Shown: in pieces, positions 28,183 to 36,883 of the stretch
Position numbering within the stretch: the stretch's first letter is position 1
Layout of the letters: every line of letters starts with the position of its first letter
Assembly: GCA_000153445.1 (NCBI GenBank)
Contig: CH672399.1
Location: 113,580-177,579 of the forward strand
Direction of reading: 5' to 3'
Source of the DNA: a gamma proteobacterium HTCC2207
GTDB lineage: Bacteria; Pseudomonadota; Gammaproteobacteria; Pseudomonadales; Porticoccaceae
DNA: 64,000 nucleotides
Position numbers and translations under genes: made by a program
The notes under the pieces: generated by a model
Seen by the model: the letters and a program-made list of their open reading frames with translations, nothing else
Told to the model about the DNA's origin: nothing
The model's database searches: none

Positions 28183-28633
28183 CTGGCTAACCATTCTGAC
28201 AAAAGATCGACGCCCGATTTAACGCAAAAACGGTAAGTCGCTCTTGGCTAACATATTCTCTTGCAGACTCTAGTGAAAAAAAACAAAACCGAGTTACATT
28301 CCAACTGAGAGCGGCCTTATATAAAGTAGTCGGCAGATCTCACGAATGCCCGCTTTAAAGGCTACTCAAAGACCACATAAGCCCCACTCAATTAGTCCCA
28401 TAACTTTGCGCCCAACGGGGCACTTTATGACTCGTGAAGTGCAGGCTAAATCACCTTAGACAAGGATACGGCAGGTGATGCCCTCCTTAACCTCAAAAAA
28501 TTAACCGTTTAACTCATATAAGTTGTTTGCCGGCCATGAAAAGGTAGAGTACCGATGGGGACGTAGTAAATATAAAAAGCGACAGCTAACCTATGTTCAT
28601 AGATTTTTTTGTTTACCCAGGGGGTTAATCAGT
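28183..28633 (+). promoter_or_regulatory. Long leader of the TonB receptor gene
   Basis: About 450 bp separate the methyltransferase stop from the receptor start codon, the longest gene-free stretch in the window. It contains a perfect 7-bp inverted repeat ATCACCT/AGGTGAT (28450-28456 with 28473-28479) and a GCCCC/GGGGC pair at about 28380-28425. A T-rich run follows a short CTATG/CATAG repeat near 28591-28610. I recognise no known riboswitch. It presumably carries the promoter for the receptor-halogenase operon. Confidence 0.5.
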
Positions 28634-31591
28634 ATGTTATTTAAAAAGAAAATTCTTTCTAGCAGTGTTGCCTTAGCGCTAGTTGGAGCGGCTATTCCAG
28701 CTTACGCACAAGATGGCGTGCTAATCGAGGAAGTGATTGTTCAAGGCGGTATCCGCGGAAGCCTTACGCGCTCCATGGACGTCAAGCGTGACTCGGCTGG
28801 TGTTGTAGACGCAATCTCAGCGGAAGATATGGGTAAGTTCCCAGACGCTAACTTGGCAGAATCTCTGCAGCGTATCACTGGTGTTTCCATCAACCGCCAA
28901 CGCGGTGAAGGCAGCCAGGTTACAGTTCGCGGCTTCGGCCCCGAGTACAACCTAGTGACCTTAAATGGTCGTCAAATGCCTACTCACAGTAACACTAGTC
29001 GTTCTTTTGACTTTGGTGATCTGGCCTCCGAAGGCATTGCCGGTGTACAGGTGTACAAAACAGGCCGCGCCGATGTCCCAACCGGTGGTATCGGCTCATT
29101 AATCAATATCTCAACCACTCGTCCTCTTGAGAGCCCAGGCCAAACCGCCAGCTTCTCAGCAAAACTGGTTAACGACACATCGACTAGAGAAGGCGATGAA
29201 ATTACCCCAGAATTCTCTGGAATTTACTCCAACACATTTGCCAATGACACAATTGGCATTGCGATCACTGCAACATCACAGACGCGTAATAATGGCGTTA
29301 ACGCAGCAGAGACTACAGGTTGGTTTACCAATCCAGGAGATTACTCCGGAGCCCGCGGCGTCCCCAACGATGCTAACCAGGTTAACCGCTCTACAAGCGA
29401 CGCTGAGTTCTATTCTATTCCCCAGCAGCTCGCCTACTCGATTAGTGAGTACGAGTCTAAGCGAATTAATGGACAGCTCGTTTTACAGTGGGCCCCAACT
29501 GACACTATCACCGGCACATTAGATTACATCCACTCAGAACTAGACCTTGATCACACGATGAGCGACATGTCTGCTTGGTTTAGCAACGCTAATGCATCGA
29601 GCCAAACAAGCCTTTGGAATGATGGCGAGCAGCGCTCTCCCCTGATGTACTCCGAAACACACGATAACGCTGACTTTGCGATGGGTGTGCACGAAATGGG
29701 TCGCAAAAACGAGAATTCCTCTGTTGGCTTAAACCTCGAATGGCAAGCGTCAGATCGTCTCAACATTGCGTTGGACTACCACGATTCATCAGCAGAGACT
29801 GGCGCCAACACCCCTTATGGCACCAGCTCACTGGTAACTATGGCATCCTTTAACAAGGTTGGCTCTACAGTTTTCTACGATACTGAACTACCAATCCTCT
29901 CTCAGAACCTGAACTCAGGTGCTGATGGTGCTGATCGTCCACTCTACAAGAACGACATGATTATCACTGGTAGCGTATTTAGCAACGAAGCAGCCAAGAT
30001 GGACATCGAGCAAGCCAAACTTAGCGGTGTCTTCGAATTATCGGAAAGCACCAGCATCGATTTTGGTGTACAGCTAACCGAAGTAAGCAACCGCTTTGTC
30101 AGCAGCAATGTTCAGCTTGACAACTGGGGCGGCTTTACTCAGCCAGGCGAACTAACCGATATTCTGACTCGCTCTTCGATCGCAGGACAGTTCGATCAGG
30201 TCGACGGTGGCAATGACCCACGTCTGCACACTGAATACTTCACCACGTCTCTTGAAGAAATAATCAGCGTTGGCGAAGCAAGCTACACTGCCCGCGGCGC
30301 AGATTACGCTGCTGTTGGAGATTGTGGCACTGGATATTGTGCATCTACCGACTGGACCGTAGACAAGCGCACTACAGAAGAAACGTCATCAGCGTATATT
30401 CAACTGAACAGCGCTCTGGAATACTATGACATGCCGGTTAACCTGCAAGTTGGTCTTCGCTATGAAGAAACTGACGTTACTTCTGCAGCTCTTGCTCCAA
30501 CTTATGACGAAGTCTTCTGGTTGGGCGGTAATGAGTTCACTATGGTTGCAGCAGTGGACGAAAATGGCGATCCAATTCAGGCATTTGACGACTACGTTGG
30601 CGATTACTCCTTACTTCTGCCAAGTATCGACATGGATATTGAAGTAGCAGAAAACGTGATTGTGCGCGCTTCATACAGCCAAACAGCGACACGTCCAAGC
30701 TTCACCGATGTTCAAGGCGGCATTACAGTTGGCGGCACTTCGTTTAAGAATGACGGCGGTTTTGCTAACGGTGGTAACCCAGGTCTGATACCTATTGAGT
30801 CAGACAACTATGACGTCTCTGTTGAATGGTACTACGATGAAGGCAGCTACCTCTCGGTAGGCTACTTTGAGAAAAGCGTAGCTAACTTTATCGGCTCGTC
30901 AGTTCGCAAGGGTGAGACGCTGTTTAACCTGAACTTCCCACTTGAAGGAGCGCTGTTTAACCAAGCGGTTGCGGATAGCGGCATAGACCCACTGAAGTAC
31001 AGCGAAGTTGGTGCCTATATCCTAGCCAACTATCCGGACAACGCAGCAATTGACGGCGATCGTATCTACGGCGTAGACGGTGACCCATTGGTAACCTTCC
31101 AGATCACTAGCCCGGCAAACCAAGAAAATGCATCGGTTGATGGCGTTGAAATCAACCTGCAGCACAACTTCGGTGAGACTGGCTTCGGTATGATTGCCAA
31201 CGCTACCTTCGTTAATGCTGACGTTGCCTATAACAACATGCAGATCGACTCACAGTTTGTACTTAACGGCTTGAGCGACTCGGCTAACTTGGTTGCGTTC
31301 TACGACAAAGACGGCTTGCAGGCGCGCTTAGCCTACAACTGGCGTGATGAGTTTCTCGCCGGCGTTGGTCAGGGTGCAGGTACCACCACTAACCCTACTA
31401 ATGTGGAAGCCTACGGTCAGCTGGATATAAGTGCTAGTTACGACTACAGCGACAACCTAACGATCTTCTTCGCCGGACTTAATGTCCTTGAAGAGACTTA
31501 CAACGTCTACGGTCGCGACGAACTGCAAGTATTGCAGGCTGGTCAGACTGGTGCTCGTTACGACATCGGCGTACGTTACAGCTTTAAGTAA
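28634..31591 (+). CDS. TonB-dependent receptor, carbohydrate type
   Basis: Outer-membrane active transporter of about 985 residues, of the Proteobacterial receptor subfamily that imports oligosaccharides. A signal peptide ends at AYAQ, a TonB box-like segment follows (VLIEEVIVQGG), then the plug (AISAEDMGKFPDANLAESLQ, GSQVTVRGFGPEYN, RADVPTGGIGSLINI) and a 22-strand barrel ending in Phe-Lys. The ATG at 28634 with GGGGG upstream gives the signal peptide; the frame is open further upstream from a TTG at 28523. It leads the halogenase/SapC/cupin group and is followed by a hairpin. Confidence 0.96.
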   Translation: MLFKKKILSSSVALALVGAAIPAYAQDGVLIEEVIVQGGIRGSLTRSMDVKRDSAGVVDAISAEDMGKFPDANLAESLQRITGVSINRQRGEGSQVTVRGFGPEYNLVTLNGRQMPTHSNTSRSFDFGDLASEGIAGVQVYKTGRADVPTGGIGSLINISTTRPLESPGQTASFSAKLVNDTSTREGDEITPEFSGIYSNTFANDTIGIAITATSQTRNNGVNAAETTGWFTNPGDYSGARGVPNDANQVNRSTSDAEFYSIPQQLAYSISEYESKRINGQLVLQWAPTDTITGTLDYIHSELDLDHTMSDMSAWFSNANASSQTSLWNDGEQRSPLMYSETHDNADFAMGVHEMGRKNENSSVGLNLEWQASDRLNIALDYHDSSAETGANTPYGTSSLVTMASFNKVGSTVFYDTELPILSQNLNSGADGADRPLYKNDMIITGSVFSNEAAKMDIEQAKLSGVFELSESTSIDFGVQLTEVSNRFVSSNVQLDNWGGFTQPGELTDILTRSSIAGQFDQVDGGNDPRLHTEYFTTSLEEIISVGEASYTARGADYAAVGDCGTGYCASTDWTVDKRTTEETSSAYIQLNSALEYYDMPVNLQVGLRYEETDVTSAALAPTYDEVFWLGGNEFTMVAAVDENGDPIQAFDDYVGDYSLLLPSIDMDIEVAENVIVRASYSQTATRPSFTDVQGGITVGGTSFKNDGGFANGGNPGLIPIESDNYDVSVEWYYDEGSYLSVGYFEKSVANFIGSSVRKGETLFNLNFPLEGALFNQAVADSGIDPLKYSEVGAYILANYPDNAAIDGDRIYGVDGDPLVTFQITSPANQENASVDGVEINLQHNFGETGFGMIANATFVNADVAYNNMQIDSQFVLNGLSDSANLVAFYDKDGLQARLAYNWRDEFLAGVGQGAGTTTNPTNVEAYGQLDISASYDYSDNLTIFFAGLNVLEETYNVYGRDELQVLQAGQTGARYDIGVRYSFK

Positions 31592-31628
31592 CCCGCCATA
31601 GTGAGAAATCACTAGTATGATGAAAACG

Positions 31629-31658
31629 GAAGCCGCTTAAAGTATTTTGAGCGGCTTC
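31629..31658 (+). terminator. Hairpin after the TonB receptor gene
   Basis: A perfect 9-bp stem, GAAGCCGCT (31629-31637) with AGCGGCTTC (31650-31658), is followed by TTTC, 37 nt beyond the receptor stop codon. It may terminate or attenuate, giving the receptor higher expression than the downstream halogenase genes. Confidence 0.8.
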
Positions 31659-31799
31659 TTTCATTGCGCCGTATATAATGAGTTGGATTGTATTAATGCG
31701 GTCATGCTTTTATCAAAACAGGAAAGCGGATAAGGTTAATAGAGAAAGTCCAGATCTAGACAATCAGATTTTTCAATAGTAAAAAAGTAACTGAAGCCC

Positions 31800-33377
31800 A
31801 TGAATCATAAAATCAATAGAGTAGTGATAGTTGGTGGCGGCACAGCGGGCTGGTTAAGCGCGGGTATAATTGCTGCTGAGCACTGTATTGGAACCAAAAC
31901 TAGTAGCCCTGAGAATCCTTTCCAGCTAACTCTGGTGGAGTCACCAGATATTGCTACCATTGGCGTTGGCGAAGGCACCTGGCCTTCCATGCGCAGCACC
32001 CTGCAAAAGATGGGTATTTCAGAAACAGACTTTTTTCGTGAGTGCAGCGCAAGCTTTAAGCAAGGCACCTTATTTAAAGGCTGGCGTACGGGCGCAGACG
32101 ATATCTATACTCATCCTTTTACCCCACCTCAAGGTTATACCGAGGTCAATCTGGCACCCCACTGGCAGACTGCACGCGAGCAGATCAACTTTGCTCAGGC
32201 AGTGTCACCACAGAGCGCCCTGTTTACAGATAAGCTAGCCCCAAAACAAATTTCAACACCGGAATACGCCTTTAACGTCAATTACGGTTACCATCTGGAT
32301 GCAGCAAAATTTGCCGAATTCCTGCGTAAACACTGTGTCGAAAAACTCGGCGTCACCCATATAAAGGCCAATGTTACCGGGATCAACTCTGCGGACAATG
32401 GCGACATAGCTTCCATAGCCACAGACAGTCACGGCACTATCGAAGGGGAACTTTTTATCGACTGCAGTGGTTCAAGAGCCCTGCTGATAGGTGAGCACTT
32501 CGGCATCCCAGTGTGCAGCAAGAGTGATATTCTTTTCAATAACACGGCCCTGGCGGCGCAAATTCCCTACACTCATGAAAACGACCCGATTGAGTCTTGC
32601 ACGCTTTCGACAGCCCAATCTGCTGGCTGGATATGGGAAATTGGCTTGCCCACAAGACGCGGTATCGGTCATGTGTATTCCAGCGACCACAACACCGAAG
32701 AGCGTGCCAGTGAAGAGCTGCTGGCCTATATAGCCAGCACGGTCAGCGATCAAGCGGCAGCGGCTGCAACACTGCGCAAGGTGAAATTTAGCCCCGGTCA
32801 TCGGGCAAAGTTTTGGCATAAAAACTGTGTGGCCATAGGCATGTCTGCTGGATTTATCGAACCTTTAGAGGCCTCAGCACTGGTATTAGTAGAACTCTCT
32901 GCGGCAATGATCGCCGAGCAGTTACCCGCCAATCGTCAGATTATGGATCTGGTTGCCAAACGCTTTAATGACAAATTTTTATATCGCTGGGATCGCATCA
33001 TTGAGTTTCTTAAGTTGCACTATATTCTCACCCAGCGCAGAGACACAGAGTACTGGCGTGATAACTGCGAATCCTCAAGCGTGCCAGAACAGTTAGTCGA
33101 TTTACTCGCCCTCTGGCGTCATCAGAGCCCATGGCATCGCGACAACAATAATGTTGACGATATGTTTCCATCGGCGAGCTTTCAATATGTTATCTACGGC
33201 ATGGATTTTGAGACCATGCCGAGCCAAACTCAGCGCCGCTCAGAGTTAGCCGAGCGACAGCGAGCAGGCGCCCTGTTTCAAGAAAATGCAACGCGCACTC
33301 AACAGTTGCAGACTTCTCTTCCGAGTAATCGCGACCTGATCAACAAAATTTATACCTTCGGGTTTCAAAAAATATAA
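31800..33377 (+). CDS. Flavin-dependent halogenase-family protein 1
   Basis: A tryptophan-halogenase-family FAD enzyme (525 residues). The FAD motif GGGTAGW starts at residue 12, and the candidate catalytic Lys is K87 in SFKQGTLFKGW. The IDCSGSRALL and FIEPLEASAL stretches are also typical. The family motif WxWxIP is altered: residues 277-284 read WIWEIGLP, with Gly in the Pro place. The protein is expected to need reduced FAD from a partner reductase, none of which is nearby. It lies 140 nt beyond the receptor terminator and is followed 56 nt later by sapC. Substrate unknown; free tryptophan is unlikely given the sugar-uptake context. Confidence 0.9.
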   Translation: MNHKINRVVIVGGGTAGWLSAGIIAAEHCIGTKTSSPENPFQLTLVESPDIATIGVGEGTWPSMRSTLQKMGISETDFFRECSASFKQGTLFKGWRTGADDIYTHPFTPPQGYTEVNLAPHWQTAREQINFAQAVSPQSALFTDKLAPKQISTPEYAFNVNYGYHLDAAKFAEFLRKHCVEKLGVTHIKANVTGINSADNGDIASIATDSHGTIEGELFIDCSGSRALLIGEHFGIPVCSKSDILFNNTALAAQIPYTHENDPIESCTLSTAQSAGWIWEIGLPTRRGIGHVYSSDHNTEERASEELLAYIASTVSDQAAAAATLRKVKFSPGHRAKFWHKNCVAIGMSAGFIEPLEASALVLVELSAAMIAEQLPANRQIMDLVAKRFNDKFLYRWDRIIEFLKLHYILTQRRDTEYWRDNCESSSVPEQLVDLLALWRHQSPWHRDNNNVDDMFPSASFQYVIYGMDFETMPSQTQRRSELAERQRAGALFQENATRTQQLQTSLPSNRDLINKIYTFGFQKI

Positions 33378-33433
33378 CCACTGGGCCTCTTACCACTTAA
33401 CCTCAGGGGCCTCAGAACTATGCTGGAGTAAGC

Positions 33434-34177
33434 ATGAGCAACTACACAATCCTCAATAACAATGTTCACAAAGATCTTAGGGTGAACACCATGAGAAGCG
33501 CAGAGTACGGCGATAACATTATGTACACCATGACGTTTCCTATGGAGTTTAGAGATATCCAGTCGTGCTACCCGATCTTCTTTTGCAAAGACCCAGAATC
33601 TGGGCAGCTCTACCCCGCTGCCCTACTCGGCTTTGAGCAGGATCAAAATCTGTTCCTTAGCGACAGCGGATGGGACGCGACTTACATACCATTGATGGTT
33701 CGCCGTCACCCTTTCCTGATCGGCTTTCAAGCGGATCCAGACGGCGCTGAAGGCGCTACCAAGCCGGTAGTGTCGATTGACTCTGATAGCCCACGTTTGA
33801 TTGAAGCGAGCGGCGACGATAGCCAAGAAGGCGAAGCACTGTTTAAACAAGATGGCACGCCAAGTGATTTTTTACAGACCAGCATAGGTACATTGGAGTC
33901 CATTCATCGCGGTCTAGAACACAATAAAGGCTTTATAGCAGCACTGCTTGAACATGAGTTGCTCGAGTCCTTTAGCCTGGAAATAACCCTCAACGATGGT
34001 TCAAATAACCAGCTGATGGGTTTCTACACAATCGCTGAAGAAAAACTCCAGTCATTGGACGGCGAAACACTAGCCAAATTTAATACTCAGGGTTACCTGC
34101 AGTCTATCTATATGGCGATTGCCTCATTCGCACGTCTGCGCCCAATGATCGATAAGAAAAATGCCCAGCTGGGATAG
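33434..34177 (+). CDS. SapC-family protein
   Basis: A 247-residue protein of the SapC family, named for a Campylobacter S-layer-associated protein. It starts YTILNNNVHKDLRV and has the typical PMEFRDIQSCYPIFFCKD and RRHPFLIGF stretches. No signal peptide or membrane segment is visible, so it is probably cytoplasmic. In many Proteobacterial sugar-receptor loci SapC lies between halogenase-like and cupin genes, as here; its molecular role is unknown. Confidence 0.9.
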   Translation: MSNYTILNNNVHKDLRVNTMRSAEYGDNIMYTMTFPMEFRDIQSCYPIFFCKDPESGQLYPAALLGFEQDQNLFLSDSGWDATYIPLMVRRHPFLIGFQADPDGAEGATKPVVSIDSDSPRLIEASGDDSQEGEALFKQDGTPSDFLQTSIGTLESIHRGLEHNKGFIAALLEHELLESFSLEITLNDGSNNQLMGFYTIAEEKLQSLDGETLAKFNTQGYLQSIYMAIASFARLRPMIDKKNAQLG

Positions 34178-34230
34178 CCCTGTGCTCAGGGAACCATTTA
34201 CATACAGGCTGGTACATAAGGTGAGTGACT

Positions 34231-35244
34231 GTGCTTGAAATTAAAACAGCGGTGAGAGAGATCGACGGCTGCAAGGCCGATTCGATTCCCCATGAGGTGT
34301 TGACGTCCAGCCAGCCATTATTGCTGCGTGGTCTGGTTTCTGACTGGCCCCTGGTTACCGCGGCAAAAAACTCCCACACAGAAGCGGCTGACTATCTGCT
34401 GTCTTTTGATAGCGGCAAGCCTTTGACCGCTATGGTCGGTGATGCCTCGATAAAAGGGCATATTTTCTACAACAGCGAGCTCAGTGGCTTCAACTTTGAC
34501 TATCAGCGCTTGCACCTAGCAGAGGTGCTAGAGCAGCTTGCCACGCACAGAGATTCCAGCGCCCCACCGACATTCTATGTGGGCTCCACCAATGTCGACC
34601 ACTGGCTCCCAGGATTTCGACAACACAATGACCTCAATCTGACAGATCACAAGCCCATTGCTAGCGTCTGGATCGGTAACCGCAGTCGTATATCGGCGCA
34701 CTATGATTTCCCAACGAATATTGCCTGCTGCGCAGCTGGACGGCGGCGCTTTACCCTCTTCCCCCCAGACCAGCTTAAGAATCTCTATGTGGGCCCTATA
34801 GATGTCACCCCAGCTGGACAGCCTATTAGCCTGGTGGATTTTAACGATCCCGACTACCGGCGCTTTCCCAAATTTCGTCAGGCTTTAGAGTCAGCACAGG
34901 TAGTTGAGCTGGAGCCCGGCGACGCCATCTTAATTCCCAGTATGTGGTGGCATCATGTGGAAGCCCTTGAACCTCTCAATGTATTGGTTAATTACTGGTG
35001 GCGCGACACGCCCACTTTTCTAGGCGGCCCATTAAATGTTCTGCAGCACGGTATTCTCGGCTTGCGCGATCTGCCACCAGAACAGCGCGAAGTGTGGAAG
35101 CAGTTATTTGACTACTATGTGTTTAACCCGGATCCAGAGCATGTAGCTCATATACCCGAGCAGGCCCGTGGCGTGCTAAATAAAATCGACGACGTCACGG
35201 CAAAAAAGATCCGCAATATGCTGGCGCAAAAACTCGGCCACTAA
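34231..35244 (+). CDS. Cupin-8 / JmjC-like Fe(II) oxygenase
   Basis: A 337-residue JmjC/FIH-like cupin, probably a 2-oxoglutarate- and Fe(II)-dependent hydroxylase. The HxD metal pair is H157 and D159 (SAHYDFPTN), and the distal His lies in WWHHVEAL (H241 or H242). The segment RRFTLFPPDQLKNLY is typical of the family. The GTG at 34231 has AAGG at good spacing and is preferred over the GTG at 34225. It lies between sapC and halogenase 2, all on one strand with short gaps, so operon membership is clear. Confidence 0.9.
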   Translation: MLEIKTAVREIDGCKADSIPHEVLTSSQPLLLRGLVSDWPLVTAAKNSHTEAADYLLSFDSGKPLTAMVGDASIKGHIFYNSELSGFNFDYQRLHLAEVLEQLATHRDSSAPPTFYVGSTNVDHWLPGFRQHNDLNLTDHKPIASVWIGNRSRISAHYDFPTNIACCAAGRRRFTLFPPDQLKNLYVGPIDVTPAGQPISLVDFNDPDYRRFPKFRQALESAQVVELEPGDAILIPSMWWHHVEALEPLNVLVNYWWRDTPTFLGGPLNVLQHGILGLRDLPPEQREVWKQLFDYYVFNPDPEHVAHIPEQARGVLNKIDDVTAKKIRNMLAQKLGH

Positions 35245-35267
35245 ATTAGATTATTGGAGAACCGATA

Positions 35268-36758
35268 ATGACCGATAAAAATATCACCAAGGTAGTGGTC
35301 GTCGGCGGCGGCACCGCAGGTTGGATGGCCGCGGCCTCCCTATCCAAGCTGATTGGACCCAATATTCGAGTCTGCGTAGTCGAGTCTGATGAAATCGGCA
35401 CCGTGGGTGTTGGCGAAGCCACCATTCCGACTATGATGACGCTCCACCAACTGCTTAAGATTGACCAGCCTGAGTTTATGGCTGCGGTTCAGGGTACCTT
35501 TAAACTGGGGATTAATTTTGAGAACTGGAATAAGCTCGGCGACAGCTATATGCACGCCTTTGGACGCACCGGCCAGGACTGCTGGGCAGGCGGTTTTCAG
35601 CACTTTTGGACTAGAGGTAAGGAACTAGGCATTAGTGAAGGCTACGGCCGCTACAGCGCCTCCTACGTGGCTGCAAAGGCAGGGAAATTTGCCGTGTTAC
35701 CAGACCATAGCCTCAGCTATGCCTTTCATATGAATGCCACACTGTATGCCAAGTTTTTGCGCAATATGGCCGAAAAACATGGTTGTGAGCGTGTTGAAGG
35801 CAAGATTACTCAGGTCAATACTCACAGTGATAGCGGTTACATAGATAGTATCACTCTTGAGTCTGGCCAAAAGATAGAGGGCGATCTATTTGTTGACTGC
35901 AGTGGCTTTCGCGGCCTTTTGATCGATGAAACCCTGCAAACCGAATACGAAGATTGGTCCAACTGGCTGCCCTGCGATAGCGCCGTAGCCGTGCAAACTG
36001 AATCCGTCGGTGAACCGATTCCCTACACCAGAGCCATAGCGCGCGATGCCGGCTGGCAGTGGCGTATCCCACTGCAGTCGCGAGTCGGTAATGGCATGGT
36101 GTTCTGCAGCAAGTATCTGTCCGATGACGAAGCTGTAGACAGTCTCTTAAAGAATGTCGAGGGGACTCCTCTGACCAAACCACGAATAATTAAATTCCGC
36201 ACTGGCCAGCGCAAGCAGCACTGGAATAAAAACTGCATTGCCCTAGGTCTCGCCAGCGGCTTTGTTGAACCGCTAGAATCCACTAGTATCCACCTTATTC
36301 AGCGTGGCATTATTCGTCTGTTACAGATGTTCCCCCACCAGGGTATATGTCAGCCGGATGTGGTTGAATTCAATCGGCAGATGAGCGATGAGTTTGTGTT
36401 TGTGCGGGACTTTATCGTAATGCATTATCACCTCACTGAGCGCGACGACACGCCGTTTTGGCGTCACTGTCAGTCAATGCCCATTCCCGATGGTCTGCGT
36501 CACCGTCTCGATTTATTTAAACAGACTGGCCGGGTCTTTCAGGAGGCCGGAGATGTATTTGCCGAAAATAACTGGGTGCAGGTGATGCTCGGCCAAGGTT
36601 TACTGCCAGAGCAATACCATCCAATTGTCGACAGTATGAGTGAGGCTGAACTGGATAACTTCTTGAAAGGATTAGCTGGCAATATCGATCATCTTGTAAA
36701 TCAGCTGCCCAGTCATCAGAGCTTTGTCTCAAACTACTGCCCGGCCGACTCAGTATAA
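35268..36758 (+). CDS. Flavin-dependent halogenase-family protein 2
   Basis: A 496-residue tryptophan-halogenase-family protein with all canonical motifs: FAD motif GGGTAGW at residues 13-19, candidate catalytic K79 in GTFKLGINFENW (same number as in PrnA and RebH), WQWRIP at 263-268, and FVEPLESTSIHL. It is 23 nt downstream of the cupin gene and ends the operon. It is clearly paralogous to halogenase 1 but keeps the intact WxWxIP motif, so it is the better candidate for real halogenating activity. Substrate unknown. Confidence 0.92.
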   Translation: MTDKNITKVVVVGGGTAGWMAAASLSKLIGPNIRVCVVESDEIGTVGVGEATIPTMMTLHQLLKIDQPEFMAAVQGTFKLGINFENWNKLGDSYMHAFGRTGQDCWAGGFQHFWTRGKELGISEGYGRYSASYVAAKAGKFAVLPDHSLSYAFHMNATLYAKFLRNMAEKHGCERVEGKITQVNTHSDSGYIDSITLESGQKIEGDLFVDCSGFRGLLIDETLQTEYEDWSNWLPCDSAVAVQTESVGEPIPYTRAIARDAGWQWRIPLQSRVGNGMVFCSKYLSDDEAVDSLLKNVEGTPLTKPRIIKFRTGQRKQHWNKNCIALGLASGFVEPLESTSIHLIQRGIIRLLQMFPHQGICQPDVVEFNRQMSDEFVFVRDFIVMHYHLTERDDTPFWRHCQSMPIPDGLRHRLDLFKQTGRVFQEAGDVFAENNWVQVMLGQGLLPEQYHPIVDSMSEAELDNFLKGLAGNIDHLVNQLPSHQSFVSNYCPADSV

Positions 36759-36827
36759 GTTACCCAGTAATACCAATTAGCTCTACGATGCCCTGACAAT
36801 AGACACCGACTTAACATTTAACAGACG

Positions 36828-36862
36828 AAAAAAAACCGCACTGATTGCAGTGCGGTTTTTTT
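36828..36862. terminator. Bidirectional terminator
   Basis: A perfect 8-bp stem CCGCACTG (36836-36843) with CAGTGCGG (36848-36855) is flanked by A8 on the left and T7 on the right. It therefore works on both strands, ending the halogenase operon and the convergent lipoprotein gene. Confidence 0.93.
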
Positions 36863-36883
36863 GTATTGCTAGTTAGTAGCTTA

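Noticed and set aside
28523-28633. N-terminal extension of the TonB receptor from a TTG at 28523
   Set aside because: The 37 extra residues precede a perfect signal peptide starting at the ATG at 28634, which has its own ribosome site.
28634-36758. Halogenated natural-product gene cluster
   Set aside because: No NRPS, PKS, tryptophan-modifying or exporter genes accompany the halogenases; the context is a sugar receptor and glycosidase.
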